Below are positions 35,179 to 44,497 of a stretch of 64,000 nucleotides of DNA, one piece after another. Positions within the stretch are counted from its first letter, which is position 1. The number at the start of each line of letters is the position of its first letter. This DNA comes from Bradyrhizobium sp. CCGB01 (GTDB taxonomy: Bacteria > Pseudomonadota > Alphaproteobacteria > Rhizobiales > Xanthobacteraceae): NCBI RefSeq assembly GCF_024199795.1, contig NZ_JANADK010000001.1, forward strand, positions 6,572,001 through 6,636,000, read 5' to 3'. The position numbers and the translations under genes are program-made. Below the pieces are notes generated by a model. That model was given only the letters and a program-made list of their open reading frames with translations, was not told the origin of the DNA and made no database searches.

Positions 35179-36378
35179 TTAAGCTACCTGGGCCTTGGCC
35201 ATCGGCACCACGTCGCGTCCCTTCAGGACGTCCATGGCCGCCAAGACGCCGCCGCTCCGATGCGGGATCTTTGCAAGATCCAGGCCCATCTCGACGCCGG
35301 CGAGCGTACCCATCAGCATCAGGTCGTTGAAATGGCCGATATGGCCGATGCGGAACACCTTGCCCTTGACCTTGTTCAGGCCGGTGCCGAGCGACATGTC
35401 GAAGTTTTCGAGCACAACCTTGCGGAAGGCGTCGGCGTCGTGGCCGTCGGGCACGCGCACGCCGGTCAGCGCCGGCGAATGCGCGGCGGGATCGGCGCAC
35501 TGTGTCTCCAGGCCCCAGACCTTGGCTGCGGCACGCGTCGCAGCGCTATGGCGCTTGTGGCGGGTCCAGACGTTCTCCAACCCTTCTTCTTCCAGCATCT
35601 TGACCGCTTCGCGCAGGCCGTAGAGCAGATTGGTCGCGGGCGTATAGGGGAAGGTGCCGAGCTTGTTGAAGCTAATGACCTCCTGCCAGTCCCAATAGGA
35701 GCGCATTCCGGGGTTGGCCTTGGCGACGGCCAGCGCCTTCTCCGAAACGGCGTTGAAGCCGAGGCCCGGGGGCAGCATCAGGCCCTTCTGCGAGCCCGCG
35801 ACCGAGACGTCGATGCCCCACGCATCGTGCTCATACTCCATCGAGCCGAGGCCGGAGATGGTGTCGACCATCAACAGCGCCGGATGCTTGACGCGGTCGA
35901 GCAGCTTGCGCACTTCGAGCGGCGGCGTCACGCAGCCGGTCGAGGTCTCGTTGTGGACGACGCAGACCGCCTTGATCGTGTGCTGCTTGTCGGCGACAAG
36001 ACGCTTCTCGATCTCGGCGAGATCGGCGCCATGGCGCCAGTCGCTCGGGATGAAGTCGACCTCGAGCTTGAACTTGTCGGCGATGCCGCGCCACAGCACG
36101 GCGAACTGGCCGGTTTCACACATCAGGACCTTGTCGCCGGGCGCGAACACGTTGACCATCGCCGCTTCCCAGGCGCCGGTGCCGGACGAGGGGAAGATGA
36201 TCACGGGCTGCTGGGTGCGGAACACGCGCTGCATCGAGGCGAGAACCGCGAAACCGAGCTCGGCGAACTCCGGACCGCGATGATCCAGCGTCGGCATGTC
36301 CATCGCCCGCAGCACCCGGTCGGGCACGTTGGTCGGTCCTGGAATCTGTAAGAAATGCCTTCCAGTGTGCACGGTCAT
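35179..36378 (-). CDS. Serine/alanine-glyoxylate aminotransferase (class V), paralogue 1
   Basis: A 399-residue PLP enzyme that transaminates glyoxylate to glycine using serine or alanine. The PLP lysine is in VAGSQKGLMLPPGLGF. The start HTGRHFLQIPGPTNVPDRVL and IIFPSSGTGAWEAAMVNVFA are typical of SgaA/AGXT-like enzymes. ATG follows GGAAGGACG. The 3' end carries a 17-bp imperfect tandem duplication that replaces the stop without changing the terminal residues KAQVA. It is strongly similar to the protein at 37840, with an MFS gene between them. Confidence 0.92.
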   Translation of the reverse strand: MTVHTGRHFLQIPGPTNVPDRVLRAMDMPTLDHRGPEFAELGFAVLASMQRVFRTQQPVIIFPSSGTGAWEAAMVNVFAPGDKVLMCETGQFAVLWRGIADKFKLEVDFIPSDWRHGADLAEIEKRLVADKQHTIKAVCVVHNETSTGCVTPPLEVRKLLDRVKHPALLMVDTISGLGSMEYEHDAWGIDVSVAGSQKGLMLPPGLGFNAVSEKALAVAKANPGMRSYWDWQEVISFNKLGTFPYTPATNLLYGLREAVKMLEEEGLENVWTRHKRHSAATRAAAKVWGLETQCADPAAHSPALTGVRVPDGHDADAFRKVVLENFDMSLGTGLNKVKGKVFRIGHIGHFNDLMLMGTLAGVEMGLDLAKIPHRSGGVLAAMDVLKGRDVVPMAKAQVA

Positions 36379-36502
36379 CGGCGTCCTTCCCGTCTAGCCT
36401 TGGTTTTGATGGCCGCCGAATAGCACCATTTGACCGGCTTGTCCCCTCTCCTAAGGGCGTCTTCCATGCATTACCGGCGGCCCTCGCCCTGGCCCGCTCC
36501 CC

Positions 36503-37786
36503 TTACTCCGCGGCGACCACCTTTCCGGTCGGCAGGCGCTCCTCGGCCTCCGCGAACGGGCGCTCCGGATGCATCAAGAAGGCCGAGAAGCCGCCGAGCA
36601 GCAGCAGCCCCATCGACATCAGGAACGGCAGGTACCAGTTGCCGGTCGAGTCGATCACAAAACCGGCAACGAGCGGGGACACGATGGCGGCGAAGGCCGA
36701 GCCGGTGTTCATGAGGCCCGAGGCGGTCCCGGAATATTTCGGGGCGATATCCATCGGGATCGACCACATCGGGCCGATCACCAGTTCGGCGCAGAAGAAG
36801 CCGGCCGACAGGCACAGCGCGACGATCGTGATGTCGTGGACGAACAGGATGGGAAACAGGGAGAGCAGCGCCCCCGTAAATCCCGCAACGGTCACGCTCA
36901 ACCGGGCCAGACGGACATTGCCGGTGCGATCGAGGATCTTGTCGGAGAGCACGCCGCCGACGCTGTCGCCGACCACACCCGCGAAGAACACGCCGGAGGC
37001 AAACAGCGCCGAGTTCTTGATGTCGAGATTGTAGTTGTTCTTGAAGAACAGCGGCAGCCAGTTGAGGTAGAGCCACAGGCACCAGCCGTAGCAGAAATAG
37101 GTCAGCGTCACCGGCCACATGCGCCCGAGCAGCGGGCCCCATGGCACGCGCGGGCGCTCGCCGGTCGGGCGCGGCGGCAATGCGGCAAGCTCGGCCTCCG
37201 TGATGGAGGCGTGCTCCTTCGGCTCATTGCGGAAATACCAGACCCAGACGACGCCCCAAACGAGACTGACGAGGCCGAGCACGACGAACGCGCCGCGCCA
37301 GGTGAGCCACAGGATCAGGAGCGCGACCACCGGCGGCGTCACCGCGTTGCCGAGCCGGGCGAAGGAATGCGTCAGCCCCTGCGCGAAACCGCGGCGGTTC
37401 GCCGGCGTCCAGTATTGCATCGCGCGTGTTGCGGTCGGGAACGTCGCGCCCTCGCCGAAGCCGAGCGCGAAGCGCGCGACGAACAGCGCGGCAAGGCCGT
37501 TGACGAAGCCGGTCGAGATGGTGGCAACTGCCCAGACCATGCCGCACCAGAACAGCGTCTTGCGCGGCCCGAAGCGGTCGCCGACCCAGCCGCCGATCAC
37601 CTGGAACAGCAGATAGGGATAGGCGAAGGCGGAGAAGACGAGGCCAAGCTGGGTGTTCGACAGACCCAGCTCCTTCTGGATCTCGCTCGCGGCGGTGCCG
37701 ATGTTCACCCGGTCGACATAGGTGATGAAGTACATCGCGCAGAGCATCGCCAGCACGACATGCGTGGCCTTGAACCGAACTCCCAT
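36503..37786 (-). CDS. MFS transporter, anion:cation symporter (ACS) type
   Basis: A 427-residue protein with 12 membrane helices. TYVDRVNIGTAASEIQKELG and YLLFQVIGGWVGDRFGPRKT are ACS-family signatures of the first helices, as in phthalate, glucarate and related organic-anion carriers. Two in-frame ATGs occur; the second is preferred because GGGGAGG is then six bases upstream. Lying between two glyoxylate aminotransferases, it probably imports a substrate of that pathway. Confidence 0.92.
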   Translation of the reverse strand: MGVRFKATHVVLAMLCAMYFITYVDRVNIGTAASEIQKELGLSNTQLGLVFSAFAYPYLLFQVIGGWVGDRFGPRKTLFWCGMVWAVATISTGFVNGLAALFVARFALGFGEGATFPTATRAMQYWTPANRRGFAQGLTHSFARLGNAVTPPVVALLILWLTWRGAFVVLGLVSLVWGVVWVWYFRNEPKEHASITEAELAALPPRPTGERPRVPWGPLLGRMWPVTLTYFCYGWCLWLYLNWLPLFFKNNYNLDIKNSALFASGVFFAGVVGDSVGGVLSDKILDRTGNVRLARLSVTVAGFTGALLSLFPILFVHDITIVALCLSAGFFCAELVIGPMWSIPMDIAPKYSGTASGLMNTGSAFAAIVSPLVAGFVIDSTGNWYLPFLMSMGLLLLGGFSAFLMHPERPFAEAEERLPTGKVVAAE

Positions 37787-37839
37787 CTCCATCCTCCCCG
37801 ATTTGTTGTTATGATTGTCGCCCGCCTGCCCCGCGCGAT

Positions 37840-39042
37840 CTAAGTGCCGACCACCTTCAGATGCGGCGAGGCATTGCCCTGCGGGCGCTGCTCCAGAAGC
37901 TTCATCGCGACATCGACGCCGCCGGAGCGGTGCGGCACGCCCGCAACCGACAGGCCCATCTCGACGCCGGTGAGCGCGCCGAGCAGCGTCAGCGCGTTGC
38001 ATTCGCCGAGATGGCCGATGCGGAAGACTTTTCCGGCCACCTTCGACAGGCCCGAGCCGAGCGACATGTTGTAATTGTCGAGCACGATCTTGCGGAACTG
38101 ATCGGCGTCATGGCCCGGCGGCATCAGCACCGCGGTGAGCACCGGCGAGAACTCCGAGGGCTCCTGGCAGAGGATCTCGAGGCCCCAATGATTGACCGCC
38201 GCACGCGTCGCGGCAGCGAGCCGCTGATGCCGCGCGAACACGTTGTCGAGCCCCTCTTCGAGCAGCATCGCGATCGCCTCGCGCAGGCCGTAGAGCAGAT
38301 TGGTCGCCGGCGTGTAGGGGAAGAAGCCGTTGGCGTTGGGCTTGAGCATTTCCTCCCAGTCGAAATAGGAGCGCGGCATCTTGTTGGTCTTCGCCGCCGC
38401 GCGGGCCTTTTCCGAGATCGCGTTGAAGCCGAGGCCGGGCGGCAACATGAACCCTTTCTGCGAGCAGCTGACGCTGACGTCGACCTTCCATTCGTCGTGG
38501 CGGTAGTCGACCGAACCGAGCGAGGAGATGGTGTCGACCATCAACAGCGCCGGATGCGAGGCGCGGTCGATTGCGGCACGGATCTCGGCGATGCGGCTGG
38601 TCGCGCCGGTCGAGGTCTCGTTGTGCACGACCATCACGGCCTTGATCGCGCGCGCCTTGTCCTCGGTGAGCCTCGCCTCGATCACGGCCGGATCGGCGCC
38701 GCGGCGCCAGTCGCCGGGCACGAAGTCGACCTCGATGCCGAAGCGGCCCGCCATCTGCCGCCACAGGGTGGCGAAATGGCCGGTCTCGATCATCAGCACC
38801 TTGTCGCCAGGCGACAGCGTGTTGACGATCGCGGCCTCCCAGGCGCCTGTCCCCGACGAGGGGAAGATGATGACCGGGCCCGTGGTCTGGAAAATCTTTT
38901 GGCTGCCTTCCAGGACAGTGCGGCCCAGCTCACCGAATTCCGCGCTCCGGTGGTCGATGACCGGCATGTCCATGGCGCGCAGGACGCGCTCGGGGACCGG
39001 GCTCGGGCCCGGAATCTGAAGGAAATGGCGTCCCTGATGCAT
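37840..39042 (-). CDS. Serine/alanine-glyoxylate aminotransferase (class V), paralogue 2
   Basis: A 400-residue class V aminotransferase: MHQGRHFLQIPGPSPVPERV, IIFPSSGTGAWEAAIVNTLS, and PLP lysine in VSCSQKGFMLPPGLGF. AGGGAGG precedes the ATG. Much of the sequence is shared with paralogue 1, including long identical stretches (FPYTPATNLLYGLREA). The two probably arose by duplication and now differ in substrate pair or regulation. It is first in the minus-strand run and divergent from the GntR gene, 133 bp away. Confidence 0.92.
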   Translation of the reverse strand: MHQGRHFLQIPGPSPVPERVLRAMDMPVIDHRSAEFGELGRTVLEGSQKIFQTTGPVIIFPSSGTGAWEAAIVNTLSPGDKVLMIETGHFATLWRQMAGRFGIEVDFVPGDWRRGADPAVIEARLTEDKARAIKAVMVVHNETSTGATSRIAEIRAAIDRASHPALLMVDTISSLGSVDYRHDEWKVDVSVSCSQKGFMLPPGLGFNAISEKARAAAKTNKMPRSYFDWEEMLKPNANGFFPYTPATNLLYGLREAIAMLLEEGLDNVFARHQRLAAATRAAVNHWGLEILCQEPSEFSPVLTAVLMPPGHDADQFRKIVLDNYNMSLGSGLSKVAGKVFRIGHLGECNALTLLGALTGVEMGLSVAGVPHRSGGVDVAMKLLEQRPQGNASPHLKVVGT

Positions 39043-39175
39043 GAAAACCTCCCTGTCGGCGGGTTCTGGCTGGCTCTGCTCGCTACTTTGCATTCATTTT
39101 TTGTCCTTTCAATCGATTTTTGGTATTCGATTGTGGACGTCGACGCGGTCAAATGGGCAAACTATTGTGCTGCAA

Positions 39176-39913
39176 ATGAAATCCACGATTCCCGACACCG
39201 GGGTTCCGATCACCCCACCCGCCACAAATGGCGGCGACCGCCAGGAGGCCTCGCTTCACGGCGAGATCCTGCTGCGGCTGCGCGACTACGTGGTCGAGGG
39301 CAACATTCCCGACGGCGCGCGCGTTCCGGAGCGGCAGCTCTGCGAGATGCTCGGGATCTCCCGCACGCCGCTGCGCGAGGCCCTGAAAGTGCTCGCTGCG
39401 GAAGGCCTGATCGAACTCCTGCCCAACCGCGGCGCGCGCGTGCGCCAGCTCAGCCAGCGCGACCTCGAGGAGCTGTTCGACGTGATGGCGGGGCTCGAGA
39501 GCCTAGCCGGCCGCCTCGCCTGCGAAGCCATTACCGATGCGGAAATCACCGCGATCGAGCAGCTGCACTACGAGATGTACGGCCACTATCTGCACCGCGA
39601 CATGCACGGCTACTTCCAGACCAACCAGCGCATCCACGAGAGCATCGTCGCGGCCGCGCGCAACGAGACGCTGAAGACAGCCTACGCCAACTTCGCCGGC
39701 CGGATCCGCCGCATCCGCTACTCCGCCAACTTCGCCCGCAAGCGGCAGCGCTGGGCGGAGGCGATGCGCGAGCACGAGACCATCCTCGACGCACTGCGCC
39801 GCCGCGCCGCGAGCGAGCTCAGCGATATCCTGTTCCAGCACCTGCGCAACAAGCGGACGGCGGCGATCGAGCACCTGACCGAGCCCCAGGACGGCGCGCC
39901 GACCTCGCCTTGA
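39176..39913 (+). CDS. GntR-family transcriptional regulator (FCD/FadR subfamily)
   Basis: A 245-residue regulator. A winged helix-turn-helix occupies residues 25-95 (PERQLCEMLGISRTPLREAL, then GLIELLPNRGARV) and an all-helical FCD domain with its metal-binding acidic/His residues follows. Start ATG (MKSTIPDTGV) is chosen over 45 open codons that overlap the divergent promoter. It lies between the aminotransferase operon and the glycolate dehydrogenase operon and probably controls both in response to a small organic acid. Confidence 0.92.
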   Translation: MKSTIPDTGVPITPPATNGGDRQEASLHGEILLRLRDYVVEGNIPDGARVPERQLCEMLGISRTPLREALKVLAAEGLIELLPNRGARVRQLSQRDLEELFDVMAGLESLAGRLACEAITDAEITAIEQLHYEMYGHYLHRDMHGYFQTNQRIHESIVAAARNETLKTAYANFAGRIRRIRYSANFARKRQRWAEAMREHETILDALRRRAASELSDILFQHLRNKRTAAIEHLTEPQDGAPTSP

Positions 39914-40020
39914 GGGGCGGCCAACTTGCTCATTTTGAATTCATAATATAATCGGTCAGAAACAAGAATGAATACTCCAACCGGGCCTCAGCCCCTCGTT
40001 GGATCACTCCGGGATCAGGG

Positions 40021-42996
40021 ATGACGAACGCCTCCTCGCTCGAACGGCGCCTGCGCGCGGAAATGACCGGCGACGTCCTGTTCGACGGCTTCAGCCGCGG
40101 CCGCTACGCCACCGACGCCTCGTTCTACCAGATCATGCCGGCGGGCGTGGTGGTGCCCCGGACCATGGACGAGGCGCTGCGGGCCCTCGAGATCGCCCGC
40201 GACGAGGGCCGCAAGGTCACCCCGCGCGGCGGCGGCACCTCACAATGCGGCCAGACCGTCAATGACGGCCTCGTCGTCGATCTCTCGAAGCACCTCAACC
40301 GCATCCTGTCGCTCGACGTCGAGGGCCGCACCTGCGTGGTCGAGCCCGGCATCGTGCTCGACGACCTCAACCGCCAGCTCAAGAAGCACGGCCTGTGGTT
40401 TCCGGTCGACGTCTCCACGGCCTCGCGCGCCACCATCGGCGGCATGGCCGGCAACAATTCCTGCGGCGGCCGTAGCTTGCGCTATGGCACCATGCGCGAC
40501 AACACGCTGTCGATGGAGGCGGCGCTCGCCGACGGCACGCTGAGCCGTTACGGCGAAGTCTCGCGCGATCTCTCCGATCTCGACGCGAACGACAGTGCGC
40601 GCGCCCTGTTTCGCGACATGCTCGATCTCGGCACCCGCGAAGCCGAGGAGATCGCCGCGCGCTTTCCAAAGGTGCAGCGCCGGGTCGGCGGCTACAATCT
40701 CGATGCCCTGACGCCGCGCAACGCGCGCAACAACATGGCGCATCTGCTGGTCGGCTCTGAAGGCACGCTGGCCTTCACCACCAAGGTCGAGCTGAAGCTA
40801 TGGCCCGTGATCCGCAACAAGGCGCTCGGAATCTGCCATTTCGGCAGTTTTTACGAGGCGATGGACGCGGCCCAGCACCTGGTCAAGCTGAAGCCGATCG
40901 CGGTCGAGCTGGTCGACCGCACCATGCTCGCGCTCGGCCGCGACATCGCGATGTTCAGGCCGATTATCTCCGCCGCCATCAAGGGCGATCCGGACGCCGT
41001 GCTGGTGGTCGAGTTCGCCGAGGAAGACCAGGCGGACAATCTGGCGCGCCTCAAGCAGCTCGGCGAGCTGATGAGCGATCTGGGTTTCGGCTGGAATAAC
41101 GACAGGCGCAAATGGGGCGGCGTGGTCGAGGTCACCGAGCCCGCGCTGCAAAGCGGCATCGCCGATTTCCGCGCCGCCGGCCTCAACGTCATGATGTCGA
41201 TGAAGCAGGAAGGCAAGCCGGTCTCCTTCGTCGAGGACTGCGCCGTGCCGCTGCCGCATCTGGCCGACTACACCGCACGTCTCGGCGAAGTCTTTGCCAG
41301 GCACGGCACCAGCGGCACGATGTACGCACATGCCTCCGAAGGCTGCCTGCATGTGCGGCCCGTGCTGAATTTGAAGCTGGAGAAGGACGTCAAGGCGATG
41401 CGCGCCATCGCGGAAGAGGCCTTCGCGCTGGTGCGCGAGTACAAAGGCTCGCACTCCGGCGAGCATGGCGACGGCCTGGTGCGCTCCGAATTTCATGAGA
41501 CGATGTTCGGAGAGCGCCTCGTCGCCGACTTCAAAGAGGTGAAGCAGCGCTTCGATCCCGAAGGCGTTCTCAACCCCGGCAAGATCGTCGATGCGCCGAA
41601 GATGGACGATCGCTCGCTGTTCCGCTTCAACCCCGACTATCGCGTGGGCGAGTTGAAGACGAAGCTGGACTGGTCGGCTTATCCCGGTGCCGGCGGCGGC
41701 TTCCAGGGCGCGGTCGAGATGTGCAACAACAACGGCGCCTGCCGCAAGCTCGAGGGCGGCGTGATGTGCCCGTCCTATCGCGCCACGCGCAACGAGAAGG
41801 ATGTCACGCGCGGGCGTGCGAACAGTTTGCGGCTCGCGATCTCCGGCCAGCTCGGCCCTGATGCGTTGTCTTCCGACGAGATGATGGAAACGCTAAAACT
41901 TTGCGTCTCCTGCAAGGCCTGCCGCCACGAATGCCCGACCGGCGTCGACATGGCCAAGATGAAGATCGAGGTGCTGGCCGCGCGCGCCGCCTCGCACGGC
42001 CTGACGCTTCGCGACCGCCTGGTCGGCTATCTCCCGCGCTATGCCGGCCTGGCCGCGCGCTTCGCTCCGCTGGCGAATTTGCGTAACCGCAGCCTGTTGC
42101 TCCGAAAGCTGTTCGAGCGCTTTGCCGGCATCAGCGCCCGCCGCGCCCTGCCCGCCTTCCGCAAGGACGTGTTCGTGCCGCCGGCCGAAGCCGTCGGACC
42201 GGAAACCGGCCGCGAGGTCGTGCTCTTTGCCGACACCTTCAACCGCATCTATGAGCGAGAGAATCTCGATGCGGCGCTGCGCGTGCTCGCGGCGGGCGGC
42301 TATCGGGTGCACCTGCCAAAACCTGCGAGCGGCAGCCGCCCGCTCTGCTGCGGCCGCACCTTCCTGTCAGCCGGACTCGTCGACGAAGCAAGGTCCGAGC
42401 TTGACCGGCTCGTCTCCGCCTTCGCGCCGTTCGCCGCGCGCGGCGTGCCGATCGTCGGCCTGGAGCCGAGCTGCCTGCTGACGCTCCGCGACGAGCTCGC
42501 CTCGCTGCGCAAGGACGATGCCGCCAAGGCCGTCGGCGCCCACGCCCTGACCTTCGAGGAGTTTTTGGTGCGCGAGGCCGAGGCCGGCCGGCTGCAACTG
42601 CCTCTCGGCACCGTGGCCGACAAGGCCGTGGTGCATGGCCATTGCCACCAAAAATCCTTCGGTGCCTTCAAGCCGGTCGAGCAGGTGCTGCGCCTCGTAC
42701 CCGGCCTGAAGGTCGAGACCATCGAATCGAGCTGCTGCGGCATGGCCGGCGCGTTCGGTTATGGCGCTGACACCTACGACGCCTCGATCGAGATGGCCGA
42801 GCTGTCGCTGCTGCCCGCCGTGCGGCGCGCAGACCAGAGGACACTCGTCGTCGCCGACGGCACCTCGTGCCGACACCAGATTCACGACGGCACCCAGCGC
42901 GAGGCCCTTCATGTCGCGCGCGTGCTGGCGATGAGCCTCGATCGTACTGAGACCAATTCCACTTCTCTCGCTGCAAAGGAAACCAGCCATGGCTGA
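40021..42996 (+). CDS. Fused FAD/Fe-S 2-hydroxyacid dehydrogenase (GlcD-GlcF-type, glycolate or D-lactate oxidase)
   Basis: A 991-residue fusion. Residues 30-240 are a VAO-type FAD domain (PRGGGTSQCGQTVNDGLVVD, IGGMAGNNSCGGRSLRYGTM), and about 240-530 is FAD-oxidase C-terminal (HSGEHGDGLVRSEF). Two Fe-S motifs follow, CNNNGAC...CP (from C568) and CVSCKACRHECPTG (C628/631/634/638). Two CCG heterodisulfide-reductase-like domains end it (LCCGRTF near 775, SSCCGMAGAFGY near 904). It oxidises a 2-hydroxy acid and passes electrons to quinone or cytochrome. Position beside GlcG and glyoxylate aminotransferases favours glycolate; D-lactate or D-2-hydroxyglutarate remain possible. Confidence 0.93.
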   Translation: MTNASSLERRLRAEMTGDVLFDGFSRGRYATDASFYQIMPAGVVVPRTMDEALRALEIARDEGRKVTPRGGGTSQCGQTVNDGLVVDLSKHLNRILSLDVEGRTCVVEPGIVLDDLNRQLKKHGLWFPVDVSTASRATIGGMAGNNSCGGRSLRYGTMRDNTLSMEAALADGTLSRYGEVSRDLSDLDANDSARALFRDMLDLGTREAEEIAARFPKVQRRVGGYNLDALTPRNARNNMAHLLVGSEGTLAFTTKVELKLWPVIRNKALGICHFGSFYEAMDAAQHLVKLKPIAVELVDRTMLALGRDIAMFRPIISAAIKGDPDAVLVVEFAEEDQADNLARLKQLGELMSDLGFGWNNDRRKWGGVVEVTEPALQSGIADFRAAGLNVMMSMKQEGKPVSFVEDCAVPLPHLADYTARLGEVFARHGTSGTMYAHASEGCLHVRPVLNLKLEKDVKAMRAIAEEAFALVREYKGSHSGEHGDGLVRSEFHETMFGERLVADFKEVKQRFDPEGVLNPGKIVDAPKMDDRSLFRFNPDYRVGELKTKLDWSAYPGAGGGFQGAVEMCNNNGACRKLEGGVMCPSYRATRNEKDVTRGRANSLRLAISGQLGPDALSSDEMMETLKLCVSCKACRHECPTGVDMAKMKIEVLAARAASHGLTLRDRLVGYLPRYAGLAARFAPLANLRNRSLLLRKLFERFAGISARRALPAFRKDVFVPPAEAVGPETGREVVLFADTFNRIYERENLDAALRVLAAGGYRVHLPKPASGSRPLCCGRTFLSAGLVDEARSELDRLVSAFAPFAARGVPIVGLEPSCLLTLRDELASLRKDDAAKAVGAHALTFEEFLVREAEAGRLQLPLGTVADKAVVHGHCHQKSFGAFKPVEQVLRLVPGLKVETIESSCCGMAGAFGYGADTYDASIEMAELSLLPAVRRADQRTLVVADGTSCRHQIHDGTQREALHVARVLAMSLDRTETNSTSLAAKETSHG

Positions 42997-43417
42997 ACTC
43001 ACGCTCGACACCGCCCGCAAGATTCTCGACGCCGCCCTGGCCAAGGCCGGTGAGCTGAAGCTCAAGCCGCTGGTCGTCACCATCCTGGATGCACGCGGCG
43101 TGCTCAAGAGCGCCGCGGCGCAAGACGGCACAAGCCTGATGCGCGCCGAGATCGCCCACGGCAAAGCCTATGGCGCGCTCGCCATGGGCATGGGCTCGCG
43201 CGCCCTGTTCCAGCGCGCGCAGGAGCAGGCCTATTTCATCGACGCCGTGAACACGATTGCAAAGGGCGCACTGGTGCCGGTCCCCGGCGGCGTGCTGATC
43301 ATGGATGGTACGACCTTGCTCGGCGCCGTCGGCGTCTCCGGCGACACCTCCGACAATGACGAGGCCTGCGCGGTGGCGGGCATCCAGGCGGCGGGGCTCA
43401 AGGCCAACGCGGGCTAA
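42989..43417 (+). CDS. glcG: GlcG/HbpS-like heme-degrading-fold protein
   Basis: A 142-residue protein of the GlcG/HbpS family (ARKILDAALAKAGELKLKPL, VTILDARGVLKSAAAQDGTS, VPVPGGVLIMDGTTLLGAVG). It overlaps the end of the dehydrogenase gene by 8 bp, so the two are co-translated. GlcG is a regular companion of glycolate oxidase genes, with a role that is not well defined. There is no signal peptide. Confidence 0.92.
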   Translation: MAELTLDTARKILDAALAKAGELKLKPLVVTILDARGVLKSAAAQDGTSLMRAEIAHGKAYGALAMGMGSRALFQRAQEQAYFIDAVNTIAKGALVPVPGGVLIMDGTTLLGAVGVSGDTSDNDEACAVAGIQAAGLKANAG

Positions 43418-43422
43418 GATGC

Positions 43423-43556
43423 CGTAGGGTGGGTTAGCACTGTGGGCGCGCAAGGCGCGGCCCGCAGGGCGTCACCCACCTCTTCTTCCGCGGCGACAGA
43501 CAGTGGTGGGTTACGCAGATGCACTTCGTGCATCTGCAGGGCTAACCCACCCTACG
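43423..43556. repeat. Palindromic intergenic repeat after glcG
   Basis: CGTAGGGTGGGTTAGC at the left and GCTAACCCACCCTACG at the right are perfect inverted arms of 16 bp. Inside lies a second hairpin, GCAGATGCAC against GTGCATCTGC. This is a known style of dispersed repeat in rhizobial genomes. Placed between convergent genes, it may also serve as terminator. Confidence 0.85.
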
Positions 43557-43578
43557 ACCTGCGCCAGGAGCTTCGCAC

Positions 43579-44361
43579 TCACCGCCCCGTCCAGACCGGC
43601 TTGCGCTTCTCGCCGAACGCCTTCAGGCCTTCCTTCGCGTCCTCGGTCATTGCGAGCAGCGCGATCTGGCTTTCGGTGTAGGCGATGCTCTCGTCGAACG
43701 ACATCGAGGCGATGGCGCGCATGGCATATTTTCCGCGGCGGATCGCGGTCGGGGATTTGTCGACGATGCGGCCGATCAGCCAGTCGACCTTGGCATCCAG
43801 CTCGGCTGTCGGAACAACGTAGTTCAGGAGGCCCGCCCCTTGCGCGGCCTTCGCGTCGAACGGCTCGCCGGTGAGTGCCCATTCGTTGACGAGGCGCGGG
43901 GGCGCGATGGACTGCAACAGGCTCAGCACCTGCATCGGGAATACACCGACCTTCACCTCCGGCAAGCCGAAGATGACGTGATCGGCGGCAATCGCCATGT
44001 CGGTCATGCAGAGCAGGCCCATGCCGCCGGCCATGCAGACGCCGCCCACGCGCGCAATCGCCGGCTTCGTCGCGTTCTGCGACAGGCGCAGCAGATCGGC
44101 ATAGTCGACATTCGGCCTGGAATGATCCATCGCGAAAGCCGCGCCGGAATTCTGCAGATCAGCGCCGGCGCAGAACGCCTTGTCGCCCGCGCCCGTCAGC
44201 ACGATGACGCGGACGTCCTTGTCGTCATGCGCGTCGCGATAACCCGTGGTGATGCCGGCGATCACTTCGCCGTTCAGCGCGTTGCGTTTCTCCGGCCGAT
44301 TGATGGTGATCCAGAACGCCTGCCCGCGCTTCTCGGTGATGACGGCTGTGGTTTCGGTCAT
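43579..44361 (-). CDS. Enoyl-CoA hydratase/isomerase family protein
   Basis: A 260-residue crotonase-fold enzyme: WITINRPEKRNALNGEVIAG, VLTGAGDKAFCAGADLQNSG, RVGGVCMAGGMGLLCMTDMA. The chosen ATG (MTETTAVITEKRG) discards 35 arginine-rich open codons upstream. It is distinct from the homologue at 34332. The reaction is not determinable. It may be transcribed with the molybdoenzyme gene before it, though a hairpin separates them. Confidence 0.9.
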   Translation of the reverse strand: MTETTAVITEKRGQAFWITINRPEKRNALNGEVIAGITTGYRDAHDDKDVRVIVLTGAGDKAFCAGADLQNSGAAFAMDHSRPNVDYADLLRLSQNATKPAIARVGGVCMAGGMGLLCMTDMAIAADHVIFGLPEVKVGVFPMQVLSLLQSIAPPRLVNEWALTGEPFDAKAAQGAGLLNYVVPTAELDAKVDWLIGRIVDKSPTAIRRGKYAMRAIASMSFDESIAYTESQIALLAMTEDAKEGLKAFGEKRKPVWTGR

Positions 44362-44437
44362 GGCACGCTCGCTTCTTTGGTCCCATTTTGCAGCCATTTG
44401 CGGCAGCTCGGGCGGCAGGCGCAAGGGCAATCTGCGG

Positions 44438-44460
44438 CGAGGCGCGGCTTTAGCGCCTCG
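44438..44460 (-). terminator. Stem-loop after the molybdoenzyme gene, terminator candidate
   Basis: CGAGGCGC and GCGCCTCG pair as an 8-bp stem with a 7-base loop, 38 bp after the molybdoenzyme stop. There is no clear U run, so it may only attenuate. Confidence 0.35.
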
Positions 44461-44497
44461 ACACAATTTTGCATGGTGATCGAAGCACGAGCGCGCC

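Noticed and set aside
37861..39951. A 696-codon plus-strand frame antisense to the aminotransferase and running into the GntR gene
   Set aside because: Antisense shadow typical of high-GC coding DNA; both overlapped genes are recognised families.
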